In this document: piece by piece, positions 32,858 to 42,714 of the stretch
Position numbering within the stretch: position 1 is the stretch's first letter
Layout: each line of letters opens with the position of its first letter
From: Acrasis kona
Lineage: Eukaryota > Heterolobosea > Eutetramitea > Acrasida > Acrasidae
DNA length: 64,000 bases
Assembly (NCBI GenBank): GCA_026419775.2
Contig: JAOPGA020000506.1
Location: forward strand, 40,199-104,198
Direction: 5' to 3'
Program-made: the position numbers and the translations under genes
Notes under the pieces: generated by a model
The model's input: only the letters and a program-made list of their open reading frames with translations
Databases searched by the model: none
What the model was told of the DNA's origin: nothing

Positions 32858-35253
32858 TTAAACATTATTTGATTCAATTGCATTATTCTCCTCCGGTAAC
32901 TCCGACATTGATTTGCTGCTTGTCAAAGGACTGTGCAACTGATCTATCGAGTCGCCGCCATTGGTTGGCTTTGCTTTTGTAACAACAACATAACACAAAG
33001 AAGCGACCGCAATCACCAGAACAATGGAAATGATGGCCGCACAAACCACTATAGTGGCAATCTGTCCCTTAGATAAAGGACCATCATCAACAACGACAGC
33101 AACAGTATTATTTACAAAACATTGTATGGAATCCAACGAAGCACTCGTCGAGTATCCGACGACACACGTGGCAATAAAAGCACCTGCATTTCCTCTGGGT
33201 TGACTTATTCCGTCGTCAGGATTAGCATGAATTACAACAGTACGGCCCAAGATGGAATTGTTCCCATTCAAAGTCATCAAGTTGAAAATAGAGTCCATTG
33301 TAGCGTTGTAAGGACCTGCCGTGATGTTTCCCATGTCTCCATAATGTCTATTTGTCTGGTTCGGATATGCATGAATTGAATTAATCACAGGGTTGAAATG
33401 GTCTCCAATCAAGTCCACGGATCCCGTAAGGTCCCCGTACTGTAAAGCTTAGCATTAAAAGTGATTTTATAATTACCTGATGTATGTGTATTCCATGAGT
33501 TGTGTTGGGAGCTAATCCACAAATTGCTGCTCGTACGCGCATCCCAGAAGCACTTTGACTAAAGATGATTCTTCCAGTGATTGAGTTACCAACAGCACCT
33601 TTGACTTCACATGTGCCAACAAACGATGCAACGTTAGCGTTTGGAGATGCAAAGGCCTTGTTTAAAAGATTATTACTTTGTGTATTTGCTATTCCAATCA
33701 CTCCTTGTGCAAGTCTGGCACCAGCCGCTCCATTTGGTTGAGATCCATCATCAGGTAATGCATGTATGATTAGACCTCTTCCAATGATTGAAGTGAATGA
33801 TGAAAATCCTTGCGTAATGGACCCATTGTAGATTGAACTAAATGTTAAAATCAAAAAAATGCAAAACGTACTTGATTAATACGGTACCCGTTAAGTCTGC
33901 TTTGAGGTTACCAAAATCACCAATGTGTCTAGGGATGGTTTCGGGTAGTCCATGTACTGTACCATAAGGATTGTAGTGACCTCCAGTGCTTAACCCATCA
34001 CTACTGCTCAAATCACCAAACTAGATTATTAAACACTTTTTGACGACCAAATACTTACCTCGTGGACATGGAACGCATGGGTCGTATTTGGAGCTAATCC
34101 AGTCAACTGTCCAGACACTTGCACATTGGCATCCCCACCAATGCGTCTAAAGTACACTGATCCCTTGACAGTACTGTTGACTGTTGGATTCAACACCGCA
34201 CTTGCCCATTCTACTGGACATACAATGTCTGTATTATTGGGATTGGATGAAACTGTTCATTAATTATTAAATCACGACCATGATGATATACATTACCTAT
34301 GCCAACAACACCACCAACTAGTGGATAGACGTTCGCGTCCGTCAATACCACAGTATGACCTACAACTGAGTTTGCACCACTTAATGGAGCTAATACTGCA
34401 AGTCCGGGGATGGTTTGTAAAATGACTCCGTTCGCATCTGATAATAAATTGTTGATCAAGACACTTAGTGACCCTGGTGATGATCTCAAATCTCCATAGG
34501 GTGATATTTGAACGGAGTAGGTCTGTCCACGCGATAATCCGCATATTTTGATGTAAGCTACAATGTCTGTTGTTTGTTGTTCGAAAGTGACCCTTCCAAA
34601 CTGTCTTGCACTAGATGTGATGCCACGAAGTTCGACGGTTGCAAAATTAGTGGGCAGATCTGCTACTGCAATGGGGTCTTGACCGGATGGGGAAAGGATG
34701 CCAATGACACCTTGTGCTATTCGTGCACCAGAGTTACCGGTAGGTTGGCCTAAATTGGTTAAACCGGGTTTGACGATAATAATAATTACGTACTAATACC
34801 ATCATCTGGTAGTTCATGTATAATTACACTTCTTCCAATAATTGAAGAGGCACCCTGAAATTGAATCAATTCGTTACCGAAATCCACAGTTGCGGTTCCG
34901 CTATCAGAAGTTGTTATGTTTCCCAAATCACCCACGTGCCTTGGTTGAGAATAAGGATAAGCATGTGGGGCTCCAGAAGGATTAAAGTGACCACCAGCGC
35001 CGGTCCCATCTGGTGTTCCTAGGTATCCAGAAGAGTGAATATGAAATCCAAGGACCGAGTTAGGAGGTAATCCAGTTAGTTGTAAGGAGATCAAAACAGG
35101 GTATTCTTCGACTGTCCCTGACTGGTTCTGAAATTGAATCTGACCCGATATTGGAAACGAAGTCACGTTAGTTGGGCTGATTGTGCATATCGCTCTTTGT
35201 GATTGTACATAGCCTAGTAGTGATACGAATATTAATGCGATCAACCATATCAT
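32858..35253 (-). CDS. membrane-anchored protein with four Cu/Zn superoxide dismutase-like domains, six exons
   Basis: Type I membrane protein of about 730 residues read across five introns of about 37-45 nt. The signal peptide is MIWLIALIFVSLLGYVQS, starting at the ATG 35251-35253; an upstream TTG only lengthens the frame. Domain 1 keeps all metal ligands (GFHIHSSG, GGHFNP, HAY, RHVGDLGN, IIHELPDDG) and the active-site Arg (GARIAQGVIG). Domain 2 has the fold landmarks but no FHxH or HxxGD ligands. Domain 3 is complete (FHVHEFGD, GGHYNP, RHIGDFGN, IIHALPDDG, GARLAQGVIG). Domain 4 keeps ligands (IHIHQYGD, DHFNP, RHYGDMGN, VIHANPDDG) but lacks the Arg. A TM helix (IVVCAAIISIVLVIAVASL) and a Ser-rich cytoplasmic tail follow. 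Likely a cell-surface or lysosomal superoxide-removing or copper-binding protein. Confidence 0.85.
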
Positions 35254-35324
35254 GATCAACTAACAAATTCTTACAATTATTAATAAATATTTATAGTCTC
35301 ACACAGGAGCACAACAACTTCTAT

Positions 35325-36834
35325 TTACTTTTGATACTTGGCAATGTTTGAATCAAAGTTTTTGACAAACCCAAGAATCTTCTCCTGATCCGAAGCACTG
35401 TCCACTCCCAAATCGAAAAGATCCATCTCGTTAAGGTCCTTCAAGGTATCGACTCCCAAGTAGCCCATGTTCACAAAGGTCTGCGCAAGGTTCTCGGATA
35501 CATCAATGCTCTTCAAAAACTGTTTGAGCTCGGCTACGTGGTCCTTTTGGGACGCGGCAAGTTCTTTTTGACTCTCTACGGAGCCGCTCTTCAACAAGGT
35601 TGATTCGTCCTTCGACACGCCATGTATATCATTAGATTTGAAGGCAACAGTGACGTGGAAGTGATATGGCTCCAAACCAAGCTTCTTTCTCAACTCTTGG
35701 GCAGATGGCCAATTAATCACAACAAAGTAGGCTACGTTGTTGTCTTCCTCTGCTCTTACAGTCTTTCCCAATCCCAATGGTTGATAGTCGTCACCCACAA
35801 CCTGTCCGATAACGTTAAGTAGAATTTCGATTCTCTCTTGTTCGGTTCCATTCTCCAACTTTTCCTTCTCGAAATATTGCTCGTACTCTGCACAAAAGTT
35901 AGTGAATCGCCAACCAAAACCAAACATTACCCTTAATTGACTCTAAATTTTTGAGAGCAGAGTTTATTTCTGGTCTGGTCATCAATGTGACGTGATGAAT
36001 TGGACCATCTCTCTTCACTCTCTTTCTGATATACGCACGGTCAACTCCATGTTGTTTCACGTGGGATGATGCGATGTTATCTATTGAGCTTCCAAATAAA
36101 CCAACATAACCAAAGTATTGCCACTCATCTTTAGTTTAGTACAACCGTTGTCATGAAATGTAAAACTTACCAGGAAGTGCAACGTTTCTCTTTTGTGCAC
36201 AAATGTACCTGAACGGGTTGCTTCCACGACTAAAGTGGTCCAAGTCAAACTGCTCAGCTAAGGCGTGTACCCTTTGAAGAATTAATAAAAAGTGTGGAAT
36301 TGATTTACTTTTGTCTTTGACTGAGCTTTAGTGAGTTGGGGAAATCGTAGACAACCTGTCCTGGCTCCTGAACAAAGCTCTTCAACTTTTGATAAAATTC
36401 TTTTGCGGCAGGTACCTCTGGTTCTGGGGGGATTGTAGAAGGAATAGGAGCTGCAACCTGGTTTGTCTGTGGCAGTTGAAAAATTATTCAAAATTGTACA
36501 CAAACGTTGTGATCTTTCAAAGGTCTTCTGACTATGAAAAAGTTGACCTCAGTGTGTGGTCTTGCTCCAGAATTGCTGCGACTGTTGCGTCCACCTCTAG
36601 AGTCAGAGTTACTGCGACTGCGCGATCCAGATTGTTGCTACGCTGTTATAATATTACATATCTACGCATTCATACATTTTGTTGGTCTCTGTGATCTCCA
36701 CCTTGCGATCTACCACCGCGATCTGATGATCCTCCACGATTTCCTCCACGACCTCTTCCTCCGCGACCACCACGACCTCTTCCTCTTCCATTGTTACCTC
36801 TGCTTACGTCATGAAATTGCTCGCTGTCTGCCAT
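35325..36834 (-). CDS. R3H + 2H-phosphoesterase (Swiss-army-knife RNA repair-like) + SAM protein, six exons
   Basis: About 436 residues read over six exons; the five introns (about 37-45 nt) all keep phase. N-terminus (36834-36676): RGG box, GRGRGRGGRGGRGRGG. Exon 2 is Arg/Ser-rich. Exons 3-4 carry an R3H domain (FYQKLKSFV, then LSQRQKVHALAEQFDLDH), which binds single-stranded nucleic acid. The next part has two HxT motifs, HHVTLMT and HFHVTVAF, with FGYVGLFG before and KSNDIHGVSKD after. This is the pattern of 2H phosphoesterases related to the tRNA-ligase/RNA-repair group. The C-terminal 60 residues look like a SAM domain (LKQFLKSIDV, LAQTFVNMGY, DLFDLGVDSASDQEKILGFV). I infer an RNA-processing or repair enzyme opening 2',3'-cyclic phosphates; the substrate is unknown. 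Confidence 0.75.
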
Positions 36835-37292
36835 TTCTTGTTTAAAATTATCACGGTCAACTTTAATTTCTCATAGTTACAATAATGAAATTTTGAAAAT
36901 TTAATCAGGGTCAGAAGATTTAACCTTGTTATCTATTTATTCATCTTTCACAAAGGGCAGAGTTCATTTTTGTCCTTGTTGCAAAAACGCGCCAATTGAG
37001 ACGCATTAAAAAATGAGTACAGTATTAGAAGGGTTTCTGAAATTCAATTCGTGTACTCATAAATTAATTGCTTTCCTCTCATATTTTGATCTTTTTTCAG
37101 CCTCATGCATGAACTCAATCTCTATTAGCACTATTTTATTTGTGCACCTTCAATTCTTGTTGCATGCTTTACAGAAAGATTACATCATTGCCGCTTTGCC
37201 GCATGTTATCCACACCTAAAATAATTCATTCGGAGTACGCATTTATTAAAAGTTAAATTTAGATGGTTTTGTAATTTTGATGCAATACTACA
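36835..37292. other. intergenic region with a 68-codon ATG-initiated frame and an E2F/MCB-like site
   Basis: Between the divergent RNA-repair-like and TSNAXIP1-like genes lies a small frame (37013-37219, starting MSTVLEGFLKFN) with an ATG and a hydrophobic centre. I cannot place it and doubt that it is a gene. About 20-30 bp before its ATG is AAACGCGCCAA (36985-36995), close to E2F/MCB promoter elements. Confidence 0.25.
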
Positions 37293-39068
37293 ATGGAGAG
37301 TTTGGATACTGATGGAGACAATCGGTCTCTAGTATTTCCTTCCTTGTTGCACAAACATAAAGAGAGTTCAACAAAGCATTCACACTCCACACAAAAAAAC
37401 ACAGACTTTGCAACACCAACACAAAAGCATTCACATAGCCCCACCAGAAACAACTCTAAGCAAATCAATAATAAGAAAAAAATAAATTATCAAGCCTCAA
37501 GGTCGTTGTCATCATGTTGGAAACGTTCAAGTTCACATGAACATCAAAATTATTTTCAAGGATCTTTTAACAGGTCTCTCAGCCCAGACGTGGTTTATAG
37601 ACCTGACGAAGAAAGCTTGGACATTGGAAGCGGATTAAGGAGCCTAGGAAGAAAGCCACAGCTTTTAATAGACATGGAGACCCATATCGCTAGAGAGAAA
37701 AGTCTTTTGAAACTGCAACACGGGTATGAATATAATTTAAATTATTACCTGACGAACAGCTCATTTAAAACCGATGACTTATCATCTAGGCTAGCTAGGA
37801 TAGAGGTTTATAGAGAATGTTTACGTAATCACATTTAGCTCAATTTATTTTTACCTTTTTTAGGGATTTACATTGAACACAGTAAAGTATATGGCGAAGT
37901 GTTGTCCACAGTTTTAAAAGAATATGATGATTTCATCCAGGATGTGACACACGACATGTTCTCTGTACAACCGAGGGAAATTATTAATGTTACACCAACA
38001 ATAGATCCCAGAATCCTCGTTTACAAAGATACAAAAAAATTCACTACAACCATCAAACACTTGGAGGATCAAAATAAAGTTCTTGTCGAATTAGCTAACA
38101 GCTCCACCGTAAATGAGAATAAATATAAAGAGGTAACAAGAAGTACTTGACTAATCTAAAACGTTCAGCAAATAGAAGACTTGGAAGCCAATGTGAGAAG
38201 ATTAGAAAGAGAAAAAAAGGATGAATTGATGAGGAACATTTTATTAATTGAATCAATGCAGGAAGTAGAGAGAAGTAATTCTGAAATGAAGGATAAGATT
38301 ATAAAATGCGATAGGAAGCATCATAGGTACAAACTAAGTAAGTATTTTTGAACGATTGTCATGACCTTTTATAATTTTAACAGGAAAACAGGAACTTTTG
38401 CAGATCAAAATGCAACTTAATGGGTACGACGAGACTGTCAAGTTGGAGGATTACAACACGATATCAGAAGACAACAAACTCATGTCACTAAGAGTAGAGG
38501 AATTAGAAAGTCAACTCAAGACGCAAAAAAAGATTAACACAATGATGGTAATCACATACCTTTGATTCTTTTGAACGCTGACATTTAACAAGAACGATCA
38601 TCTGAGCAAGTTGAAGACAGACTTTGAGTCCTACCAACAAAATCAAACACAAATTATAGAAGCACATACACCAAGAAGAAACTGGTTAGAGTTTGAAAAA
38701 TCATTAGAGGAAGACTTTCCAAACTTTTCAAACCTTACCACAACCGATCAAAGAATGGACGCATTGTTGGTGTTAATTAGTGACATGAGGGATGACATAC
38801 AAAAACAAAGCGAAAAAATCAAACAACAGGTATGGTTTAAAATGATTTTACATTTTTACTATTTTCAAGTCGGATCGTATTTGCGAATTAGAATCAAACC
38901 ATGGACCACCACCGATTGTTATTTCGGATAAGTTACGCGCCGACCCTAATTTATCTCCTGCGGCTGCAGCTGCCCTATCTCATAGAGGTTCAATGTTAGT
39001 ATAAATTGTGTTTGAAGAGTTAACCATCATACAGGTCAAACAGAAGAAGGAGCGTTCACATCTTGTAA
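37293..39068 (+). CDS. TSNAXIP1-like coiled-coil protein (probable flagellar), about seven exons
   Basis: Exons were read through introns near 37829-37862, 38133-38170, 38340-38383, 38549-38592, 38829-38868 and 38997-39034, all GT-AG and in phase. After a His/Ser/Lys-rich disordered N-terminus comes the conserved block RKPQLLIDMETHIAREKSLL...RLARIEVYRECLRIYIEHSK...LKEYDDF, which has the spacing of the translin-associated factor X-interacting protein (TSNAXIP1) N-terminal domain. Long coiled coil follows. The segment HTPRRNWLEFEKSL corresponds to the TPRPxW motif of that family. TSNAXIP1 relatives are found in cilia and sperm flagella, so a flagellar role is likely but inferred. The protein ends SNRRRSVHIL at 39068. 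Confidence 0.68.
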
Positions 39069-39144
39069 AGTAATGTACAAATTTTATTAAAATATTTCAA
39101 AACAAATAAAGCTTTGATAAACAAAATAATATAAAAACAAAACT

Positions 39145-40590
39145 TCATGAAGACGAGCTAGCACTCTTTAGCGCAGCGTCTCTCAAATCTTTATATTCTT
39201 GCATCACATCTTTAATCAACAATCTAGGGTTGTCTATGGTGCTCGCATTACAGTTCAAACACAAGTTTAAACAGTTATTATAAGAAATGATCAATGCAGT
39301 AATTTCGCAATTACATGGTCCAGGTACAAATCCTAACATTCTCACCAAATCCATTCCGTGCATTCTTAATTGGCCAGGGAAACCTTTGACGTTGGTAATG
39401 GTGAGGGTGATTCCAGTTGTTAAGAATTGGAATGCTCTTCTCACGAACCATTTCGGGAAGATGGCCAATGTCCAACCAACAAAGCTACTCACCATACTTT
39501 CGACGCCCCTCTTTCCTTTATTAAGTTCATCCCTGATGATCAATAGACGCTGTATAGGGTCTTTGATTCCAGCGATTGGCACCTTCGGAGTGATGAATCC
39601 GAATTGATTGTCGCATGGAATGATTTCCTTTTGTTTTAATTTACGATAACATTCGATGGGATTACGCATGTTGATGGGCATGCTTGCCCTTACATTTAAT
39701 AATCCATCTTTCTGATTTCCTAAAATTAAATTTTCTAGTTTTGATGTTTGGTGTTTGAATTTGTTGCGCTCTAGATATCTCTGCATGCCACCTGATAGAC
39801 AACTGATCATGACGTCGTTGACGGTGGCTTTGAATTTGTGCGCAACCTCTTTACATTCGTCGACGTTGATGGACTGATTAGGATGATTCCATGCCAATCT
39901 CTTTTCTTCGACTAATTTACCAGTCTTGAACAAGGTTTTTGGGTCATGTACTAGAGCAGCTAAAAACCATTTTAGGAACACGGAGATGAGACCAGTCAAC
40001 ATCCACAGAATTAAAGTAAGTTTCATCACAATGCCTTTTAATGTTGAAAGTGAACTGCGTTGTAGCAACTTTTCGTCAATTTTTGGAAGGTATTTTAGGA
40101 ATTCTGTGTGTTCGTTGTCGCATAGAGTGCAAAAGACTGACTCTAGCGAGTAACCATCACCAATGCAGTGATGAACCCTCCAGAACATTGCCCAGCCTTT
40201 CGAATAGTCGTTGATGATGTGAATGTCCCAGAGTGGTCTTTGATAGTTCATGGGAACGTTTTGTAATTTACTGACCAAGTCCATCAAGGCATCTTCCTCT
40301 TCGTATTCTCGTTGTTCGGTCTTATTCTTATTTACATTTAGATCGTGATAGGTAATGTGTTCAGAGGGACACCAAGTCTCTAAACTCATTGGAATGAATT
40401 TGTTATAGTCCTCGCTGACCCTTGAGCCAAATCTAGGGTGGAGCTTTATTAGCTTGCTCCTGAAAGTGTGTATTAGCTTTTCTTTGGGATATACGCCTTT
40501 CCCATTACTAACTAGAAGTACACTCTCGTAGGGTCTATTTTCGCTCTTCTCAGTAATCAATCCGAATTGATCCAAGTAACTCAAGGACAT
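39145..40590 (-). CDS. wax ester synthase/diacylglycerol acyltransferase (WS/DGAT)
   Basis: The protein has 481 residues in a single exon. It transfers acyl-CoA to diacylglycerol or fatty alcohol, forming storage lipid at the ER membrane. The catalytic HHxxxDG motif is HHCIGDG (140-146), preceded by the typical RPLWDIHII (118-126). A membrane segment (LTLILWMLTGLISVFLKWFLA) lies around 195-215. The C-terminal WS/DGAT domain shows LTNV-like ITLTITNVKGFPGQL, then GFVPGPCNCEITALIISYNN, which is the usual substrate-tunnel strand. Length and motif order match the bacterial/plant WSD family. The preferred acceptor cannot be predicted. Confidence 0.9.
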   Translation of the reverse strand: MSLSYLDQFGLITEKSENRPYESVLLVSNGKGVYPKEKLIHTFRSKLIKLHPRFGSRVSEDYNKFIPMSLETWCPSEHITYHDLNVNKNKTEQREYEEEDALMDLVSKLQNVPMNYQRPLWDIHIINDYSKGWAMFWRVHHCIGDGYSLESVFCTLCDNEHTEFLKYLPKIDEKLLQRSSLSTLKGIVMKLTLILWMLTGLISVFLKWFLAALVHDPKTLFKTGKLVEEKRLAWNHPNQSINVDECKEVAHKFKATVNDVMISCLSGGMQRYLERNKFKHQTSKLENLILGNQKDGLLNVRASMPINMRNPIECYRKLKQKEIIPCDNQFGFITPKVPIAGIKDPIQRLLIIRDELNKGKRGVESMVSSFVGWTLAIFPKWFVRRAFQFLTTGITLTITNVKGFPGQLRMHGMDLVRMLGFVPGPCNCEITALIISYNNCLNLCLNCNASTIDNPRLLIKDVMQEYKDLRDAALKSASSSS

Positions 40591-41098
40591 GATATCAGTT
40601 TGTGGAGGTTGTACTAAAGTATTATTGGAATAGTTTATTATTATTTTCTATTTTTATTTTTCATTTTGATTGGATTACAGCGTAATCCTTTTCAGTTGTA
40701 CAGTGCCAGTAATGACATGCATTCTTTGGTGTTGCTTCTAACCGAAAGTTTTAGTAGACTTTACCAGATCAGAGTTTCTTTTGATGTTTTCCTCACTTTA
40801 GAAATTGATTTTAAAATGTAACTTTAATGATCTTACCACAAAAATGATGTTTTATTGAAGCTATGTTTTCTAACTTCATTTGCTTCTTGCGTTGATTTCT
40901 AATAGTTGAATTTTTGGTTGTTTGGGTTGAAATAGACAAGCTATGTGTTGTGGAACCTATATCAAATGTTTACCTTAATCCTGTGAAGAAGAGTACATAT
41001 TTATCTAGTAACCTCTACTAATTTATTAAGAAATCTTGTAACTGACTGATCCAAACCGGATTTGGTCTTATGTCGCATTAAAAATAAAACAAAAAACA
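40591..41098. other. divergent intergenic region, no gene seen
   Basis: About 510 bp of AT-rich sequence lies between WS/DGAT and the secreted orphan, presumably holding both promoters. No frame or RNA is supported. Confidence 0.4.
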
Positions 41099-41542
41099 AT
41101 GAAATCAGCCTTTGTTCTACTTGTTATTGCAACCGCTTTAATATGCATAATCCCTAGCTCATATAGTTATGGAGCCTCAAGAGGACAAGCCAACTACTAC
41201 GATGCAGATGCAGACATCAGAAGAGGAAGAAGCAATAGCCGTGGATCTCAACCAGGAAATGGATATGATGCTTCAGGTGCTCAAGGAGGAAGAAGACCAG
41301 ACCAAATAGATAACGGAGTATTGAGAGGACTCAAGTCACAACAACTAAATGCCTACGAAAGACTATCAGGTGCAGACCAATTGTTGTTCAAAAGTGCTAT
41401 GAAAGCAAGATCAAAGTCTCCACAACAGGTTGCTATTTATAATCAAGTGATGGGATCTGGTCAACACTACTTGGGCTCCAACAAAGCCCCAAGGTCCGTT
41501 GCAGATTATCAACATATGAAGAATGCGTATAATCTTTATTAA
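41099..41542 (+). CDS. small secreted orphan protein
   Basis: The protein has 147 residues with a clear signal peptide (MKSAFVLLVIATALICIIPSSYS). The mature part begins with a Gly/Arg/Ser/Asp-rich, probably disordered stretch (RRGRSNSRGSQPGNG). A helical segment follows (GLKSQQLNAYERLSGADQLLF, then KSPQQVAIYNQVM). It has no cysteines after the signal peptide, so it is not a disulfide-rich effector. No family is recognised. The clean signal peptide, the isolated promoter and the start right after an A-rich leader support a real gene. Confidence 0.65.
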   Translation: MKSAFVLLVIATALICIIPSSYSYGASRGQANYYDADADIRRGRSNSRGSQPGNGYDASGAQGGRRPDQIDNGVLRGLKSQQLNAYERLSGADQLLFKSAMKARSKSPQQVAIYNQVMGSGQHYLGSNKAPRSVADYQHMKNAYNLY

Positions 41543-41802
41543 ATGTTTATTACCGAAATTATTTGGGTTTGGTGCTAGCTAGCCTTGCAACTGCGAAGAT
41601 ATAACCGTCCAAAGTATTTAAAGTAGGAGGTTCGTCTTTTACCCGATAAACCACTCATTTAAAACTTCGCCTCTCGATTGATTGTGTTTTCCCAAATCTA
41701 AGAGAATATTTGAAGTCTGTACTTTATCTCTACAATAGAACTCCTCATGCATGACGCGATATTCATGTCCAACTCTTTTTTTGTAAATACTTACAACAAA
41801 GA

Positions 41803-42714
41803 ATGGACGTAACCATTACAGGATACTCAAAGCATGAGGATGACACTGGGAAACCTTTTGTCGTAAGTTAAATGCTGCACCAAACTAACGCCTTAGATTT
41901 ATCATATCAAATGTGTGTACAATAAACAAGAGTGGGAGGTGCAGAGGAGATACAGCGAGTTTCACAATCTACATAAGGGTTTGAGTAGGTATTTCGACCA
42001 GAGCGTAATCGGAAAATTCCCTTCCAAGCTTTTGTTTGGTAACTTTAAAGACGACAACTTGGCGAAGCGAACGATTCAACTTCAGCAATACCTAAGCCGA
42101 ATACTTGCGAGCGATGCAACAGTCGACTATCCAGATGTTGGAGAATTTTTGAACTTCAAACAAGTAGCGTCACTTCAAACATCTGATTCTGAAAATAAAA
42201 TTTTTGCGAACCCATTTTTACTTTAAATGATACGTAACTAGAATGTAACAACAAATGAAATGCCGAAAAATGCTCGATCGGAACTTCAAAAAGAGGCTAG
42301 GGCGACTAGATCCCACAAAGGTCAAGATGACTCCGAGTTATCCTACAATGTTGATGATGTTATTGTTGTTACTCAGCAGGTAAGCGGTCAGTTCCCATCT
42401 TTAATTATTGTTAGAGCTCCGACGGTTGGTGGTTTGGTCATTTAAAACAAGATCCAGAGTGTAACGGCTTGGTGGAGGAGATTAATTTGAAAATAGTAGG
42501 ACAAGACAATCCTAATCAGAACAACAATCAAACAGAAAGCAATAGCAAGGTCGCGCTCTACGATTACGAAGCAGACGGAGAGGGAGAGACCAGCATCACT
42601 AGTGGAGATCAACTCACAGTCTTGAAGGTTGATTCGGATAAGGAAGGTTGGACTCTAATACACAATTTATCAACACAACAAAAGGGATGGGTACCAACCG
42701 AATACATAAATTAA
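41803..42714 (+). CDS. PX-SH3-SH3 adaptor protein, four exons
   Basis: Exons 41803-41862, 41897-42163, 42242-42379 and 42415-42714 keep phase throughout and give about 254 residues. Residues 1-110 form a PX domain: TITGYSKHEDD, then YNKQEWEVQRRYSEFHNLHKGL with the RRYSEF phosphoinositide-binding motif, FPSKLLFGNF and LQQYLSRIL. The first SH3 is split by an intron (DDSELSYNVDDVIVV | SSDGWWFGHL). The second SH3 is KVALYDYEADGEGETSI...KGWVPTEYIN. The order resembles p47phox/Bem1-type membrane adaptors, so it may bring a complex to phosphoinositide membranes. The third exon's acceptor is less certain because that intron (78 nt) is longer than the rest. The stop codon directly abuts the stop of the opposite gene. 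Confidence 0.78.
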
